64,000 nucleotides of DNA from CAVVSQ01 sp963848825 (GTDB lineage Bacteria > Planctomycetota > Planctomycetia > Gemmatales > Gemmataceae). Both the position numbers and the translations under genes were made by a program. The stretch is taken from NCBI GenBank assembly GCA_963848825.1, contig CAWKFA010000015.1:1178001-1242000 (forward strand). Direction: 5' to 3'. Under the pieces are notes generated by a model that did no database searches, was not told the origin of the DNA, and saw nothing but the letters and a program-made list of their open reading frames with translations. The number at the start of each line of letters is the position of its first letter. The stretch's first letter is position 1. This document shows, in pieces, positions 49,251 to 57,732 of this stretch.

Positions 49251-51152
49251 ATGTCTCGAGCCCGATTGGTCTGTGCGGCCTGCCTGGTTCTGCTGCTGGC
49301 GCTCGTGGCCGGCGTCGGCCTGTCGCAAGACGGGGCGCAGGCCGGGGCATTTGCCCGGTTTGTGGACGATTATTTCGAGGTTTATTATGAATGGCGACCC
49401 ACGGACGGCACTGCCGTGGGTCTGCATCAATATGACGACAAACTCGAAAACCGGGCGGCGGCCGCCATCGAGCAGCATGTGGCTGCCGTCAAGAAGCTGC
49501 TGGGCCGACTGGAAAAACTGCGCGGCGGCAAGCTCAGCGAGGATGACGCGATCGATGCCGAGGTCCTTGACGGCCAGTTACGTGCCGAATTGCTGGACAT
49601 TGAAATCGTCGGCAACTGGCACAAAAACCCCATGACATACATGGGCACGCCGGGGGCCGCCATCGATGGGCTCATGAAACGCAACTTCGCGCCGCCCGCC
49701 GACCGTTTGCGCTCGATCAATGCCCGTCTCAAGGCCACTCCCGCACTGCTCGAGGCCATGCGCCTCAATGTAAAAAACCCGCCCAAGGAGTTTGCCGATC
49801 TGGCCCTTGGGATGTGCGAGGGCTCCGTCGGCTTCTTCCGGGATCAGGTCGCCGCCTGGGCGAAAGAAGCCGCAGGCGCCGACGCCGCCCTGTTGCAGGA
49901 TTTCAAGGATGCCAACACCAGGGTCGTGAAAATCCTGGAGGAGACGGTTACCTGGCTCAAGGAAGATTTATTGCCCCGTGCCAAGGGGAGCTACGCCATC
50001 GGCGCCGACAGTTACGCGAAACAGCTTCTCTATGAGGAAATTGTCGACATGCCCCTGGATAAGCTGCTGGCGGTCGGCGAGGCCAATTTGCGGCGTGATC
50101 AGGAAGCGTTTGTGGCGACTGCCAAGAAAATTGACCCGACGAAAAGCCCCACGGAGGTTTTGCTGGCCTTGATGAACGATCATCCCAAGGAAGAGGAGTT
50201 GATCGAGTCCGTGCGCCAGACCCTGGAAAAGACACGGCAATTCGTGATCGACCGCCACATCGTTACGATTCCGTCGGCAGTACGGCCGCTGGTGATGGAG
50301 ACTCCGCCCTATGCCCGTAATGGTTCGTTCGCGTCCATGGACACGCCCGGTCCTTACGAAGCCAAGGCCACCGAGGCGTTCTATTACGTGACGCCCACGG
50401 AAAAAGATTGGAGCGCCCGACAAAAGGAAGAGCACCTGCGCCTCTTTAACCGGCCATCGACCGAGATCATTACCATTCACGAGGCATTTCCCGGGCACTA
50501 CATCCAGTTTCTCTATGCCAAACAGTTCCCCACCAAAACGCGCAAGCTCGCTTTTTGCGGCACCAACGTGGAAGGCTGGGCCCATTACTGCGAGCAGATG
50601 ATCGTCGATCAGGGCTTCGGCGGCGGCGATCTCAAGGTTCGCCTGGCCCAACTCTCCGAGGCCTTGTGGCGCGACTGTCGTTACATCGTCGGCATCCGGC
50701 TCCACACGCAGGGCATGACGGTCGAGGAGGGTACCGCCTATTTCATGAAGGAAGGCTTTCAAGAGAAAAGCACCTCCTTCGCGGAGGCGCGCCGCGGCAC
50801 CTACAACCCGACCTACCTCTATTACACGCTGGGTAAATTGCAGATTTACAAGCTGCGCGAAGATTACCGCCAGGCCCGCGGCCAGGATTACAGCCTCGAG
50901 AAATTTCACAATGAGTTCGTCCGCCAGGGCGGCCTGCCCATCAAGCTGATACGCCGTATTCTGTTACCTGGGGACAAGGGGCAACTCTTTAATTCGGGGC
51001 ATGACCTTTTGAGCGTTCGGAGAGAAAGGTGTCAGACCCGGCGCGGGACCCTTTTAAAGGTGCGTTTTCTGGGCCAGCCAGGCTCGCTGAAAAGGGTCGC
51101 GACACCTTTTCTCCACCTCCGGGATGCAAAGGGGAACCCAATTATCGGTTAA
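49251..51152 (+). CDS. DUF885-family metallopeptidase-like protein
   Basis: 633 residues from the ATG at 49251. Signal peptide (CLVLLLALVAGVGLSQDGAQ). Motifs of DUF885: 'FARFVDDYFEVYYEWRPTDG', 'GVGL.. QYDDKLENR', 'KNPMTYMGTPGAAIDGLMKR', the zinc-type motif IHEAFPGHYIQFLYA, 'GWAHYCEQMI' and 'YLYYTLGKLQIYKLR'. Members are predicted periplasmic zinc peptidases. The family normally ends near 'GGLPIKLIRRILLP' (about residue 570). Here the last 60 or so residues are read into a palindromic element (51008-51122) with no protein character. A one-base shift would give a stop soon after, so the natural end is probably near 50990. Confidence 0.8.
   Translation: MSRARLVCAACLVLLLALVAGVGLSQDGAQAGAFARFVDDYFEVYYEWRPTDGTAVGLHQYDDKLENRAAAAIEQHVAAVKKLLGRLEKLRGGKLSEDDAIDAEVLDGQLRAELLDIEIVGNWHKNPMTYMGTPGAAIDGLMKRNFAPPADRLRSINARLKATPALLEAMRLNVKNPPKEFADLALGMCEGSVGFFRDQVAAWAKEAAGADAALLQDFKDANTRVVKILEETVTWLKEDLLPRAKGSYAIGADSYAKQLLYEEIVDMPLDKLLAVGEANLRRDQEAFVATAKKIDPTKSPTEVLLALMNDHPKEEELIESVRQTLEKTRQFVIDRHIVTIPSAVRPLVMETPPYARNGSFASMDTPGPYEAKATEAFYYVTPTEKDWSARQKEEHLRLFNRPSTEIITIHEAFPGHYIQFLYAKQFPTKTRKLAFCGTNVEGWAHYCEQMIVDQGFGGGDLKVRLAQLSEALWRDCRYIVGIRLHTQGMTVEEGTAYFMKEGFQEKSTSFAEARRGTYNPTYLYYTLGKLQIYKLREDYRQARGQDYSLEKFHNEFVRQGGLPIKLIRRILLPGDKGQLFNSGHDLLSVRRERCQTRRGTLLKVRFLGQPGSLKRVATPFLHLRDAKGNPIIG
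51008..51122. repeat. Palindromic element, left flank of HEAT gene
   Basis: Outer end AGCGTTCGGA followed by an A-rich block and GGTGTCAGACCC; the far side has GGGTC(G)CGACACCTTTTCTC, so the element folds as a long imperfect hairpin. It is related to the elements at 51787-51929, 48946-48972 and 58971-59040. It is read through by the DUF885 ORF. Confidence 0.6.
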
Positions 51153-51168
51153 TGATAATGAGGGCATC

Positions 51169-51777
51169 ATGGCAAAAAAAGTTTCGGAGCTTGAATTAAG
51201 AATCCGCCAATTGATTCAGGGACAGATTTCCGAGGAATTAAAGCAAAACCTGTATTTAGCATTTACATACGGCACAGTATTTCCTCTTAGCCTTCTTATG
51301 CCATTAGGAACATTGTTGTCTCAAGACGATGCAGAATTGGTTCGATACGTCATTCATATTGTTAAGAAGTACAAAAAGAAAGCCTGGGACCTTCTTCCGG
51401 CGCTGATAAAAATAGCGAATAATAAAAGCAAAGGTTTGGAGGCAACACGGTTTTCTGCGGTCAACGCAATTTGGGAGATTAGTGGTGATCCCGACCTGGT
51501 GTCGCCGTTTTTTAGTGATTTTATTGATGTATACCCTGACGATGGCTGTGATTTAGTTACACGAGTGGGAAAATCGCCTAAGGAAATTATCCCCAAACTC
51601 ATAAGGGTTCTTGAGAATGAGGATTGGGATATAAAATGGGCCGCTGTCGACGCCTTGGGTGCTTTGGGACGGAACGCAGCCATTGCAAAGCCGTTCCTTT
51701 TGAAACTAACACAACATAAAAGTGCAATAATCTCCGGGCGAGCTACTGAGGCCCTCAGGAAAATAAATAGGAAGTAA
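51169..51777 (+). CDS. HEAT-repeat protein, AT-rich
   Basis: 202 residues from the ATG at 51169 (GAGGG ahead). Three to four helical repeats are visible: 'AELVRYVIHIVKKYKKKAWD', 'LEATRFSAVNAIWEISGDPD', 'DIKWAAVDALGALGRNAAIA', 'SAIISGRATEALRKINR'. HEAT repeats form protein-binding solenoids. Base composition is clearly lower in GC than the neighbours (many AAA, ATA and TTA codons), which points to recent acquisition. It is bracketed by two inverted palindromic elements. No enzymatic motif and no signal peptide. The role may be regulatory or as a toxin/antitoxin-type partner, but nothing in the sequence shows it. Confidence 0.75.
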   Translation: MAKKVSELELRIRQLIQGQISEELKQNLYLAFTYGTVFPLSLLMPLGTLLSQDDAELVRYVIHIVKKYKKKAWDLLPALIKIANNKSKGLEATRFSAVNAIWEISGDPDLVSPFFSDFIDVYPDDGCDLVTRVGKSPKEIIPKLIRVLENEDWDIKWAAVDALGALGRNAAIAKPFLLKLTQHKSAIISGRATEALRKINRK

Positions 51778-51786
51778 CCGCACTTG

Positions 51787-51929
51787 CCACGAGGGGAAAA
51801 AAGGTGTCGGCTCAGAAAACGCGCCATGAAAAGGGGGCTGACACCGGGTCAAACCCCTTGAAGCGAACAGATTTTCAACGTCTTTGCAGGGGATCGAGGA
51901 GTCTGCCCCTTTTTTCCGAACGTTCTTAA
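51787..51929. repeat. Palindromic element, right flank of HEAT gene
   Basis: Contains AAAAAAGGTGTCGGC at its left and GTCTGCCCCTTTTTTCCGAACGTTCTTA at its right (the right end is written here in parts: GTCTGCCCC, T-tract, CCGAACGTTCTTA). The outer right end is the inverse of the outer left end of the element at 51008. The stop codon TAA of the sugar phosphotransferase gene (51926-51928) lies in this end. Confidence 0.6.
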
Positions 51930-53320
51930 TACGCATTGCGATGGATGATGCCATGCCACAGGGTCATCCACAAAATGCGGATGTCGAGCAGCGGCGTCCA
52001 GTGCGTGATGTAGTACAGATCGTACTGGATGCGTTTGCGCAGCGACGTGTTGCCGCGCCAGCCATGGACTTGTGCCCAGCCGGTGATGCCGGCCTTGACG
52101 CAATGCCGGGTTTGGTAGTTGGGGATTGTCTTTGTGAATTTGTGAATAAACACCGGGCGTTCCGGACGTGGACCAACGAGACTCATGTCGCCGCGCAGGA
52201 CGTTGAAGAATTGCGGCAATTCATCGAGGCTGGTTTTGCGGAGGAAGGTGCCCAGGCGCGTGCGGCGCGGGTCATTTTTGGCGGCCCACACGGCCCCTGT
52301 TTGTTTCTCGGCATCGGCGCCGATGCTACGAAACTTGAGCATTTGAAAAGATAAGCCATTGAGGCCGCAACGTTCTTGCCGGTAGAAGACTGGGCCGGGA
52401 CTGCTGATTTTGATGAGCGCGGCGATCAGGGCCATCACGGGTGCCAGCACGACGAGCGCGGCCGCAGCGACAGACGATGTCGAGCGCGCGTTTGAAGACG
52501 ACATTGAAGCCAAAGTGCGGGCTCTCGCGCAGGCCGATCATGGGCATGCCGTCAAAATTCGTCGTGGTCAGCGACAGGCCGGCGAGTTGCGGAACATCGG
52601 CGATCAGACGGACTTCGGCATAGGTATGCGACAGGATGTCATAGATCCGGCGTGTCTCATGATAGCGGTTCATCGGCAAGCAGATGAAAACGTGCGAGAC
52701 CTGATATTTTTCAATGAGCCGGGGTAGGTCCGCCGGCGTCCCCAGGATATCCAGATCGCTGCTCCACAGGGTGGGTTGGTCCTCGACGAAGCCGATGTTC
52801 TTGACTCCGAGCCAGGCAGTCACGCGCAGCGAGCGCGCCGTCTTGCGCGCCACGCGGCCTGTGCCGACGATGATGGATTGGGTCTGGTTGTAGCCACGCC
52901 GGCGCAGCCAGCGCACCGCCGCCCAGGAGCAGCGCCGCGCGGCCAATATCAGCACCATGGTCAGGGCGACATAAAGGAGAAAGGTTGCTCGCGATTCATA
53001 GCGGTCTTGAAGGCCAAAGGTCGTCGCCACCACCAGCAGGCCCATGAGGGCCACGCCCCGAAAGACGCTGGCGAATTCTTCCCGCAGGCGGCGGAAACGA
53101 TGGATGGCGTACTGGCCGGTCAAACGATAAGCCACCGCGCTGATAAGTAGCACCAGCGGCAGATTGTGGAGGCACTGAACGACGTCCGGAACTTCTTTGT
53201 GGACCTCGAACAAGCCGGAGTGAAAGCGCAGAAAATAGCGCCGATCCAGGATAAACCCGTGAGGCCAAGGTCCCAAAAAAAGAACCACAGCACCAAAATC
53301 TGGCTTTTTCGCTTGATCAT
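51926..53320 (-). CDS. Polyprenyl glycosylphosphotransferase (WcaJ type), frameshifted
   Basis: About 464 residues. It transfers a hexose-1-phosphate to undecaprenyl phosphate, starting an exopolysaccharide or capsule repeat unit. Membrane helices are at the N-terminus (QILVLWFFFWDLGLTGLSWI), followed by the CoA-binding-like domain 'SIIVGTGRVARKTARSLRVT'. The catalytic domain is KRALDIVVAAAALVVLAPVM, then 'PGPVFYRQERCGLNGLSFQM', 'FLRKTSLDELPQFFNVLRGD' and 'MSLVGPRPERPVF', the core signature. Two frameshifts are needed, near 53240 and 52485. No other glycosyltransferase lies nearby, so it stands alone here. The start MIKRKSQ at 53320 is chosen because it lies in the first frame with a membrane segment. 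Confidence 0.85.
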
Positions 53321-53487
53321 GCCCCATCCATGGGAAAACTAGCGCATCCCGGCATTCTAGGGCTTGTAGCATCGCGCAGCGCGTTCTGTCAAGGCGAGCG
53401 CCAAAATCCCGGCGTTTTTGCTTCCCTACCTTCTCTCCATAGGCTATTCTTTACGTAGCCGACGCGAAAATTCTGCGGGAGACGACC

Positions 53488-53828
53488 GTGAGCGACCTAG
53501 CCCTTCCCGAGCCGATGGTTTCCACCAAACCGAAGGAAAATGACAGAGGGGCACCCGCCGATTGCCCCCCTATCACGTTATCCTGGAAAATGACGAACAG
53601 CATTCGTTCGATTTCGTCATCGGCGTATTGCGCAAGGCGCTCGGTTTTAGTGAAGAGCGTGCCATTATCGTCACCCATGAAGCGCACAGCAAGGGCAGGG
53701 CCGTCGTCTGGACCGGCTCCAAGGAGGTGGCGGAACTAAAGGTCGAACAAATGCGCAGCTTCCACGAAATTCACCTCGATGGCCGCAAACTCGGTCCCCT
53801 GGGCGTGACGATTGAACCAGCCGCCTAG
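53488..53828 (+). CDS. clpS: ClpS-like adaptor, frameshifted
   Basis: About 113 residues from a GTG at 53488 with GGGAGA upstream. ClpS delivers N-degron substrates to ClpA/ClpC. After a frameshift near 53565 the fold is clear: 'PPYHVILENDEQHSFDFVIG' , 'VLRKALGFSEERAIIVTHEA', 'HSKGRAVVWTGSKEVAELKV'. The Asn-Asp pair in VILENDE and the His in HEAHSKGRAVV correspond to the residues that bind the N-terminal amino group. The usual 'DDYTPM' is replaced by 'DEQHSF', a lineage variation that may change which N-terminal residues are accepted. The clpA/clpC gene is not in the window. Confidence 0.8.
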
Positions 53829-54066
53829 CCCGATCCTCTTGACCACCGGCCAAGGCAACGGGTTTTTTAGCCAAGTAGTATCTCCTCCTCTCCGGGCACA
53901 CACCATGTTCGCTCTGGCGGATGGGTCGCCGCCTCCATAGAATCGGTGCAACCGGGTGCCGCCAAGTAGGCGCACGCTTCCAGGTCCAGGCGCAAGTTTG
54001 CCTGGCGGGGCGCGTTCCCATTGGCGAAAGGTCAGCACCGGGTTCCTTTAACAACAGGAGAAATTG

Positions 54067-54483
54067 ATGGGCGCAAGCGTTGCCAATGCTCTGACGGCAG
54101 GTTACTGGGCGGGCGTAAAACCCAAGGATTACAAGGGCCAGGACCTCGACAAGGCACTCAAGTCCTACGAAGGGGTTGCCGGCAAGACCGTGAAGATCCC
54201 CAATAACCTGATTCCGGGCACGCCCAAAGCGACCATCGGCGACATCGATGATTGCATTGCCCAAATGAAGAATGCCATCACCGAGCTGGAAAAGGGCAAG
54301 GTGATGCTGAATCAAACCGTGACGGCGCTGCAGGCCGTCCAGTCCGCCGCCAGCAAAGCCTCGGGCGACCTGATGAAGTTATCGAAAGGCAAGGACGTGG
54401 ATGAAGACGAATACAAAAATGCCGCCACGTCAGCGAACTCGGTAGGTGACGCCGCCAGCTCCAAGCTCAAGGATTTTAAGTAA
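54067..54483 (+). CDS. Small all-helical hypothetical protein
   Basis: 138 residues from the ATG at 54067 (AGGAG seven bases upstream). The protein lacks a signal peptide, Cys, Trp beyond one, and any enzymatic motif. After a short Gly/Ala N-terminus (GASVANALTAGYWAGVKPKD) it forms two long amphipathic helices: 'ATIGDIDDCIAQMKNAITEL' and 'MLNQTVTALQAVQSAASKAS', followed by a Lys/Asp-rich acidic-basic tail (KGKDVDEDEYKNAATSANSV). The layout recalls small secreted helical proteins such as type VII or other effector-like chaperone-free substrates, but no WxG motif is present in a helix-turn. No family is recognised. Confidence 0.65.
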   Translation: MGASVANALTAGYWAGVKPKDYKGQDLDKALKSYEGVAGKTVKIPNNLIPGTPKATIGDIDDCIAQMKNAITELEKGKVMLNQTVTALQAVQSAASKASGDLMKLSKGKDVDEDEYKNAATSANSVGDAASSKLKDFK

Positions 54484-54635
54484 CGGACTTGGCGACCGCA
54501 GTTTTTGATTGCTGGCAACCAGCCTCATGGTCTTCGGCATACGGCCGAAGTCCATAAGGCTAGTTGTTTCTGAGGCCCTTCGGACCCAGGATATCCTTCA
54601 TGTAGCGACACATGGCCGAGGCCTGTTCTCTATTG

Positions 54636-55361
54636 TTAGCTAGCACTGCGTTGAGAGCCCGGAATAAAACTTCGTTCATAATTACCTTTTCCCAAAATCA
54701 GATCCAACACCCAGCAACCTTGGAAATGCTTACCATGCAGGCGGCAGTGATTAAGAACGTCAGGATCCAGGTAACCCGCCTTTTCGAGGGCCTCGGCGAG
54801 GAGTGGAAGTCGGTCGAATGCACGTTTATCGTAAATTGCCTGTGCCAACATCAGACTGGTGTCATTTTCGCACGTCGGAACTGTGGTGTTGAATGAGATT
54901 GCTCGGTAGGGGTTGCCGAAAATGCAACGAAGAAGATCGGCTTGATGTAGAATCTCAGTGCAGTCGCCGCAATCAGGGTCGGCCCGATTAGCCGCCCGGG
55001 CAGCCTCCCGCATGGCATTCACCGCTGCCTTCCAGTCAGTTTCAGCACAACTCGCTATTGCTGCATTTGCTGCCCGAAGCTCATGCCGATGAGCGGAGGT
55101 TTCGTAAAGACTTAGATGGCGACGCGCTGTAATTGACGCCGCCGCCATGACCTTGATTGTTCCTTTTTCGTTTCGATGGTCGTTAGCAAACGCCTCGCCG
55201 GCGATAGCCGTAGCACGGATAACATTATCTGTAATAAGGTAACTGACTCTTTGGCAACACGCCACGGCAAACCGTCTCAGTCTAACGTCAAACTTCGTCC
55301 CATGAAAGAATTCGATCATTTTAACCGAGTCGGTGCTGGTCATCCATTCATTTTCGGTCAC
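54636..55361 (-). CDS. Member of an amplified Gemmataceae family
   Basis: 241 residues (MTENEWMTSTDSVKMIEFFH). The pattern is very specific: 'RLRRFAVACCQRVSYLITD' near residues 27-45, 'LLRCIFGNPYRAISF', 'LAQAIYDKRAFDRLPLLAEA', 'LNHCRLHGKHFQGCWVLDLI' and 'GKGNYERS'. Proteins with exactly these blocks occur in many copies per genome in Gemmata-like planctomycetes. Their function is unknown; the conserved Cys pair may be structural. It is the neighbour of the disrupted toxin-like gene, and such families are often found near mobile DNA. Confidence 0.75.
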   Translation of the reverse strand: MTENEWMTSTDSVKMIEFFHGTKFDVRLRRFAVACCQRVSYLITDNVIRATAIAGEAFANDHRNEKGTIKVMAAASITARRHLSLYETSAHRHELRAANAAIASCAETDWKAAVNAMREAARAANRADPDCGDCTEILHQADLLRCIFGNPYRAISFNTTVPTCENDTSLMLAQAIYDKRAFDRLPLLAEALEKAGYLDPDVLNHCRLHGKHFQGCWVLDLILGKGNYERSFIPGSQRSAS

Positions 55362-55851
55362 TGCGTCACCTCCTTGCCACCTGCTTATTTTTGGTTTTTA
55401 TTTTACGGCAAAGTTTCTGCTGGCAAAGGTCCAGTCGGGTAAAGGGGGGCCCTTTTCTGCGACCCCCCTCTGCCATAAAGCGCACAGAAGATCTCCTATT
55501 GCTGAACGGGGAAGTAATTAATCTCAACCGGTCCATTTAATATTCGGATCAGAGCCTCATACTCTGCCCGGGGAACTGGCGTTGCCGAGTATAGTGGGTC
55601 ATATACGTACGACCCATCAGTAAACACCTGGTGGTGATTGCTATCTTCGTGTTGGCCATTTTGTGTCGGATGAAATACTCTATCAGCCCCTCTGACTGGG
55701 CTGATCGAGAGGGTGCCGCCCGTTTTCCCACCGGCGGAATTTTCCAACTCGTATGCTGTCGCCCCACAATCCTTACCAGCGGCCGCTTCCGCCCGGAATG
55801 TTGCATCTTTTAATAAGTTGGAAGCGCCCTCGTTGGGCTCAATTAAATTCA

Positions 55852-57233
55852 GGCTCTTCGTGAAGTCGAGTGGGTGAATTTAGGCGTCCAGACCCCCTGA
55901 GAGCTGATTATTTGCTGCAAAAACGTTCTTTTCTTTCGAGGGGAAATCTGTATTGATGGACCTATGCCATCAACTCGACAAATACGCGACGTCTATCGGT
56001 TCCCTGGGTTCGATCCTTTGGCCAGCGTCCATGGCATCTTTGGCGATCCGGTCGCTGTGGTCGTCACCCTCCAGCGGCGCGGAAAAAAACGGCCTGTGGG
56101 GTTTGTGGTCAGGTGTCTGCCGCGTTTTACGATCAAAGGTCACGCCGTGTCCGCGACCTCTCCTGTGGCGACAAGCGCGTTTATCTCGATTTCTTCATTC
56201 GTCGCGTAGAGTGTTCGTGGTGCGTGGCGTGAAGACCGAACGTCTGGACTGGCTGGCCAACAATCCTTTTTACACGAAGCGGTTTGCCTTCTTCGTGGGA
56301 CGGCGTTGCCGGGACAGTTCGGTCAAGGCGGTGGCCGAGGAACTGACCTGGATTGGCATACCGTCAAGGAGTTGGACAAGCAGTACATGGCCGAGCAACT
56401 CCGACGGGCCAGCCAGCCTGACCCCAGGGCGATCGGCATCGACGAAATCGCCATCGGCAAAGGCCACAGCTACCGCATTGTGGTCAGCGACCTGATCCGC
56501 GGCAGGCCCATTGGTTCGGCGGCAAGGACCGCTCCGAGGCGAGCATGGACCAGTTCTTTGCCTGGCTCGGCCCCGAAAAATCCAGCAAAATACGCCTGGC
56601 GGTCATGGACATGTGGAAGGCGTTCCGCAACTCCACCCGCAAGAAAGGCAATGCCCCCCAGGCCCTGATTATCTACGACAAGTTCCATGTGCTGCGTCAT
56701 TTGCAGGATGCTTTGGACAGGTCCGCAAGAAAGAATACGCCCGGCTGACGGGGCCGGGCCGCCGTTACATCAAGGGGCAAAAGTATGCTTTGTTGTCGCG
56801 TTGGCGCAACCTGACTCTGAAGGGAAAAAAAGCGTTGAAGCTGCTATTCAACGCCAACAAGCGACTATACAAAGCCTACCTCCTCAAGGAGTCTTTCGAA
56901 CAGCTCTGGGGCTACGAGCACCCGGTTGGGCTCTACGCTTCTTCGCCAATTGGGTGGAGTCCCTCAAATGGCAACGCTTGAAACCCTACGAGGAGTTCGC
57001 GACCATGATCCAGAAGCACTGGGACGGCATCGTGGCTTACTGTCATGCCAACAACAAAGTCGCCCTGGGATTCGTCGAGGGTCTCAACAACAAAATACGC
57101 GTCATCCAGCAACGCGCCTACGGCTTCCGCGATGAGGAATATCTACGTCTGAAGATCCTCACGTGCATGCTCCCAAAGCTTTGAAATAGGTAAGATGATC
57201 TACTTTTTTACCCACTCGACTTCACGAAGAGCC
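55852..57233 (+). mobile_element. ISL3-family insertion sequence with 8-bp target duplication
   Basis: 1,382 bp. Terminal inverted repeats: left end GGCTCTTCGTGAAGTCGAGT (continuing GGGT) and the right end its exact complement at 57210-57233, 24 bp in all. The flanking sequence TAAATTCA occurs at 55844-55851 and at 57234-57241, a perfect 8-bp target-site duplication as expected for ISL3. Its single gene is the transposase at 55964-57184. The perfect ends and duplication mean the insertion is recent. Confidence 0.93.
55964..57184 (+). pseudogene. ISL3 transposase, multiple frameshifts
   Basis: About 406 residues over all frames. The DDE-type transposase core (transposase_12/ISL3) is recognised: 'FDPLASVHGIFGDPVAVVVT', 'RLDWLANNPFYTKRFAFFVG', 'AIGIDEIAIGKGHSYRIVVS' (first Asp), 'SSKIRLAVMDMWKAFRNSTR' (second Asp), 'PQALIIYDKFHVLRHLQDAL', and 'GFVEGLNNKIRVIQQRAYGF' (Glu). 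An N-terminal zinc-binding region is shifted. The reading crosses at least five frameshifts between about 56130 and 56930. With intact termini and a fresh duplication, natural decay of this extent is unlikely, so much of it may be sequence error. Confidence 0.8.
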
Positions 57234-57242
57234 TAAATTCAT

Positions 57243-57732
57243 TGCGACCGATTGCGTAATGCCGGACAACGGGACAAAAGCTCCAGCGATAGTGTAACAA
57301 GCTGCGGCCCCCAGAAATAGGTGTTTACCAACCCTAAACTCTGTCGGTTCGAAAACTTTCGATTCCTGCGGTAAATGGTGTCGTTTCTGCCGGCACCGTC
57401 GCGTCGGCACTTGGCTATCCCGGCGATAAATATAAATTGCTGGGCTACTTTCGGCCGTCCCTGATGGGACTGAAAGACAAAAAACCGGCCGACTTTCGTA
57501 AGGAAACATGACAAGCGCTATTCCTGCTTCCCTGCCTTCCTCATTGGTAATGCGACAGGCGGCCCTGCAACAAAAATCCACGATCCGCCGTGCCGACAGC
57601 GGTGCCAATACCCCATTTTGACGCCCTATTTTCTGCAATCCCCTCGATTTATTCAAACTTCCCGTTAGAACCGTTCGACCTAATAGAGGTGGCGCACGCC
57701 GTCCGGGGTGGCCACGTTTCAAGGAGGAAGCG
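57243..57732. other. Region between toxin-like gene and barrel gene, with intergenic repeat
   Basis: Part of this may be the N-terminal end of the disrupted gene (frame reading KVFEPTEFRVGKHLFLGAAA, then CYTIAGAFVPLSG, on the minus strand, up to about 57355). At 57441-57476 lies the sequence TGGGCTACTTTCGGCCGTCC then CTGATGGGACTGAAAG, an inverted-type intergenic repeat known from planctomycete genomes. Further upstream nothing is recognised until the ribosome binding site AGGAGG of the next gene. Confidence 0.45.

Larger units (their letters stand above)
55496..57242 (-). pseudogene. Papain-like toxin-domain gene disrupted by ISL3 element
   Basis: Removing the IS (55852-57233) and one 8-bp duplication restores one open frame reading GITQSVAMNLIEPNEGASN, then LLKDATFRAEAAAGKDCGAT, 'AYELENSAGGKTGGTLSISP', 'EDSNHHQVFTDGSYVYDPLY' and 'EYEALIRILNGPVEINYF', stop at 55496. 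The Cys in KDCGATAY, His-His in NHHQVF and Asp in YVYDP are arranged like a papain-fold catalytic triad, as in C-terminal toxin domains of polymorphic toxin systems. The enzyme assignment is inference. The N-terminal extent of the original gene is unclear: an ATG lies exactly at the insertion site (57240-57242), and the frame also stays open further upstream. Confidence 0.6.

Noticed and set aside
49968..50909. 313-residue minus-strand ORF
   Set aside because: Antisense to the DUF885 gene with its HEAFPGHYIQ motif.
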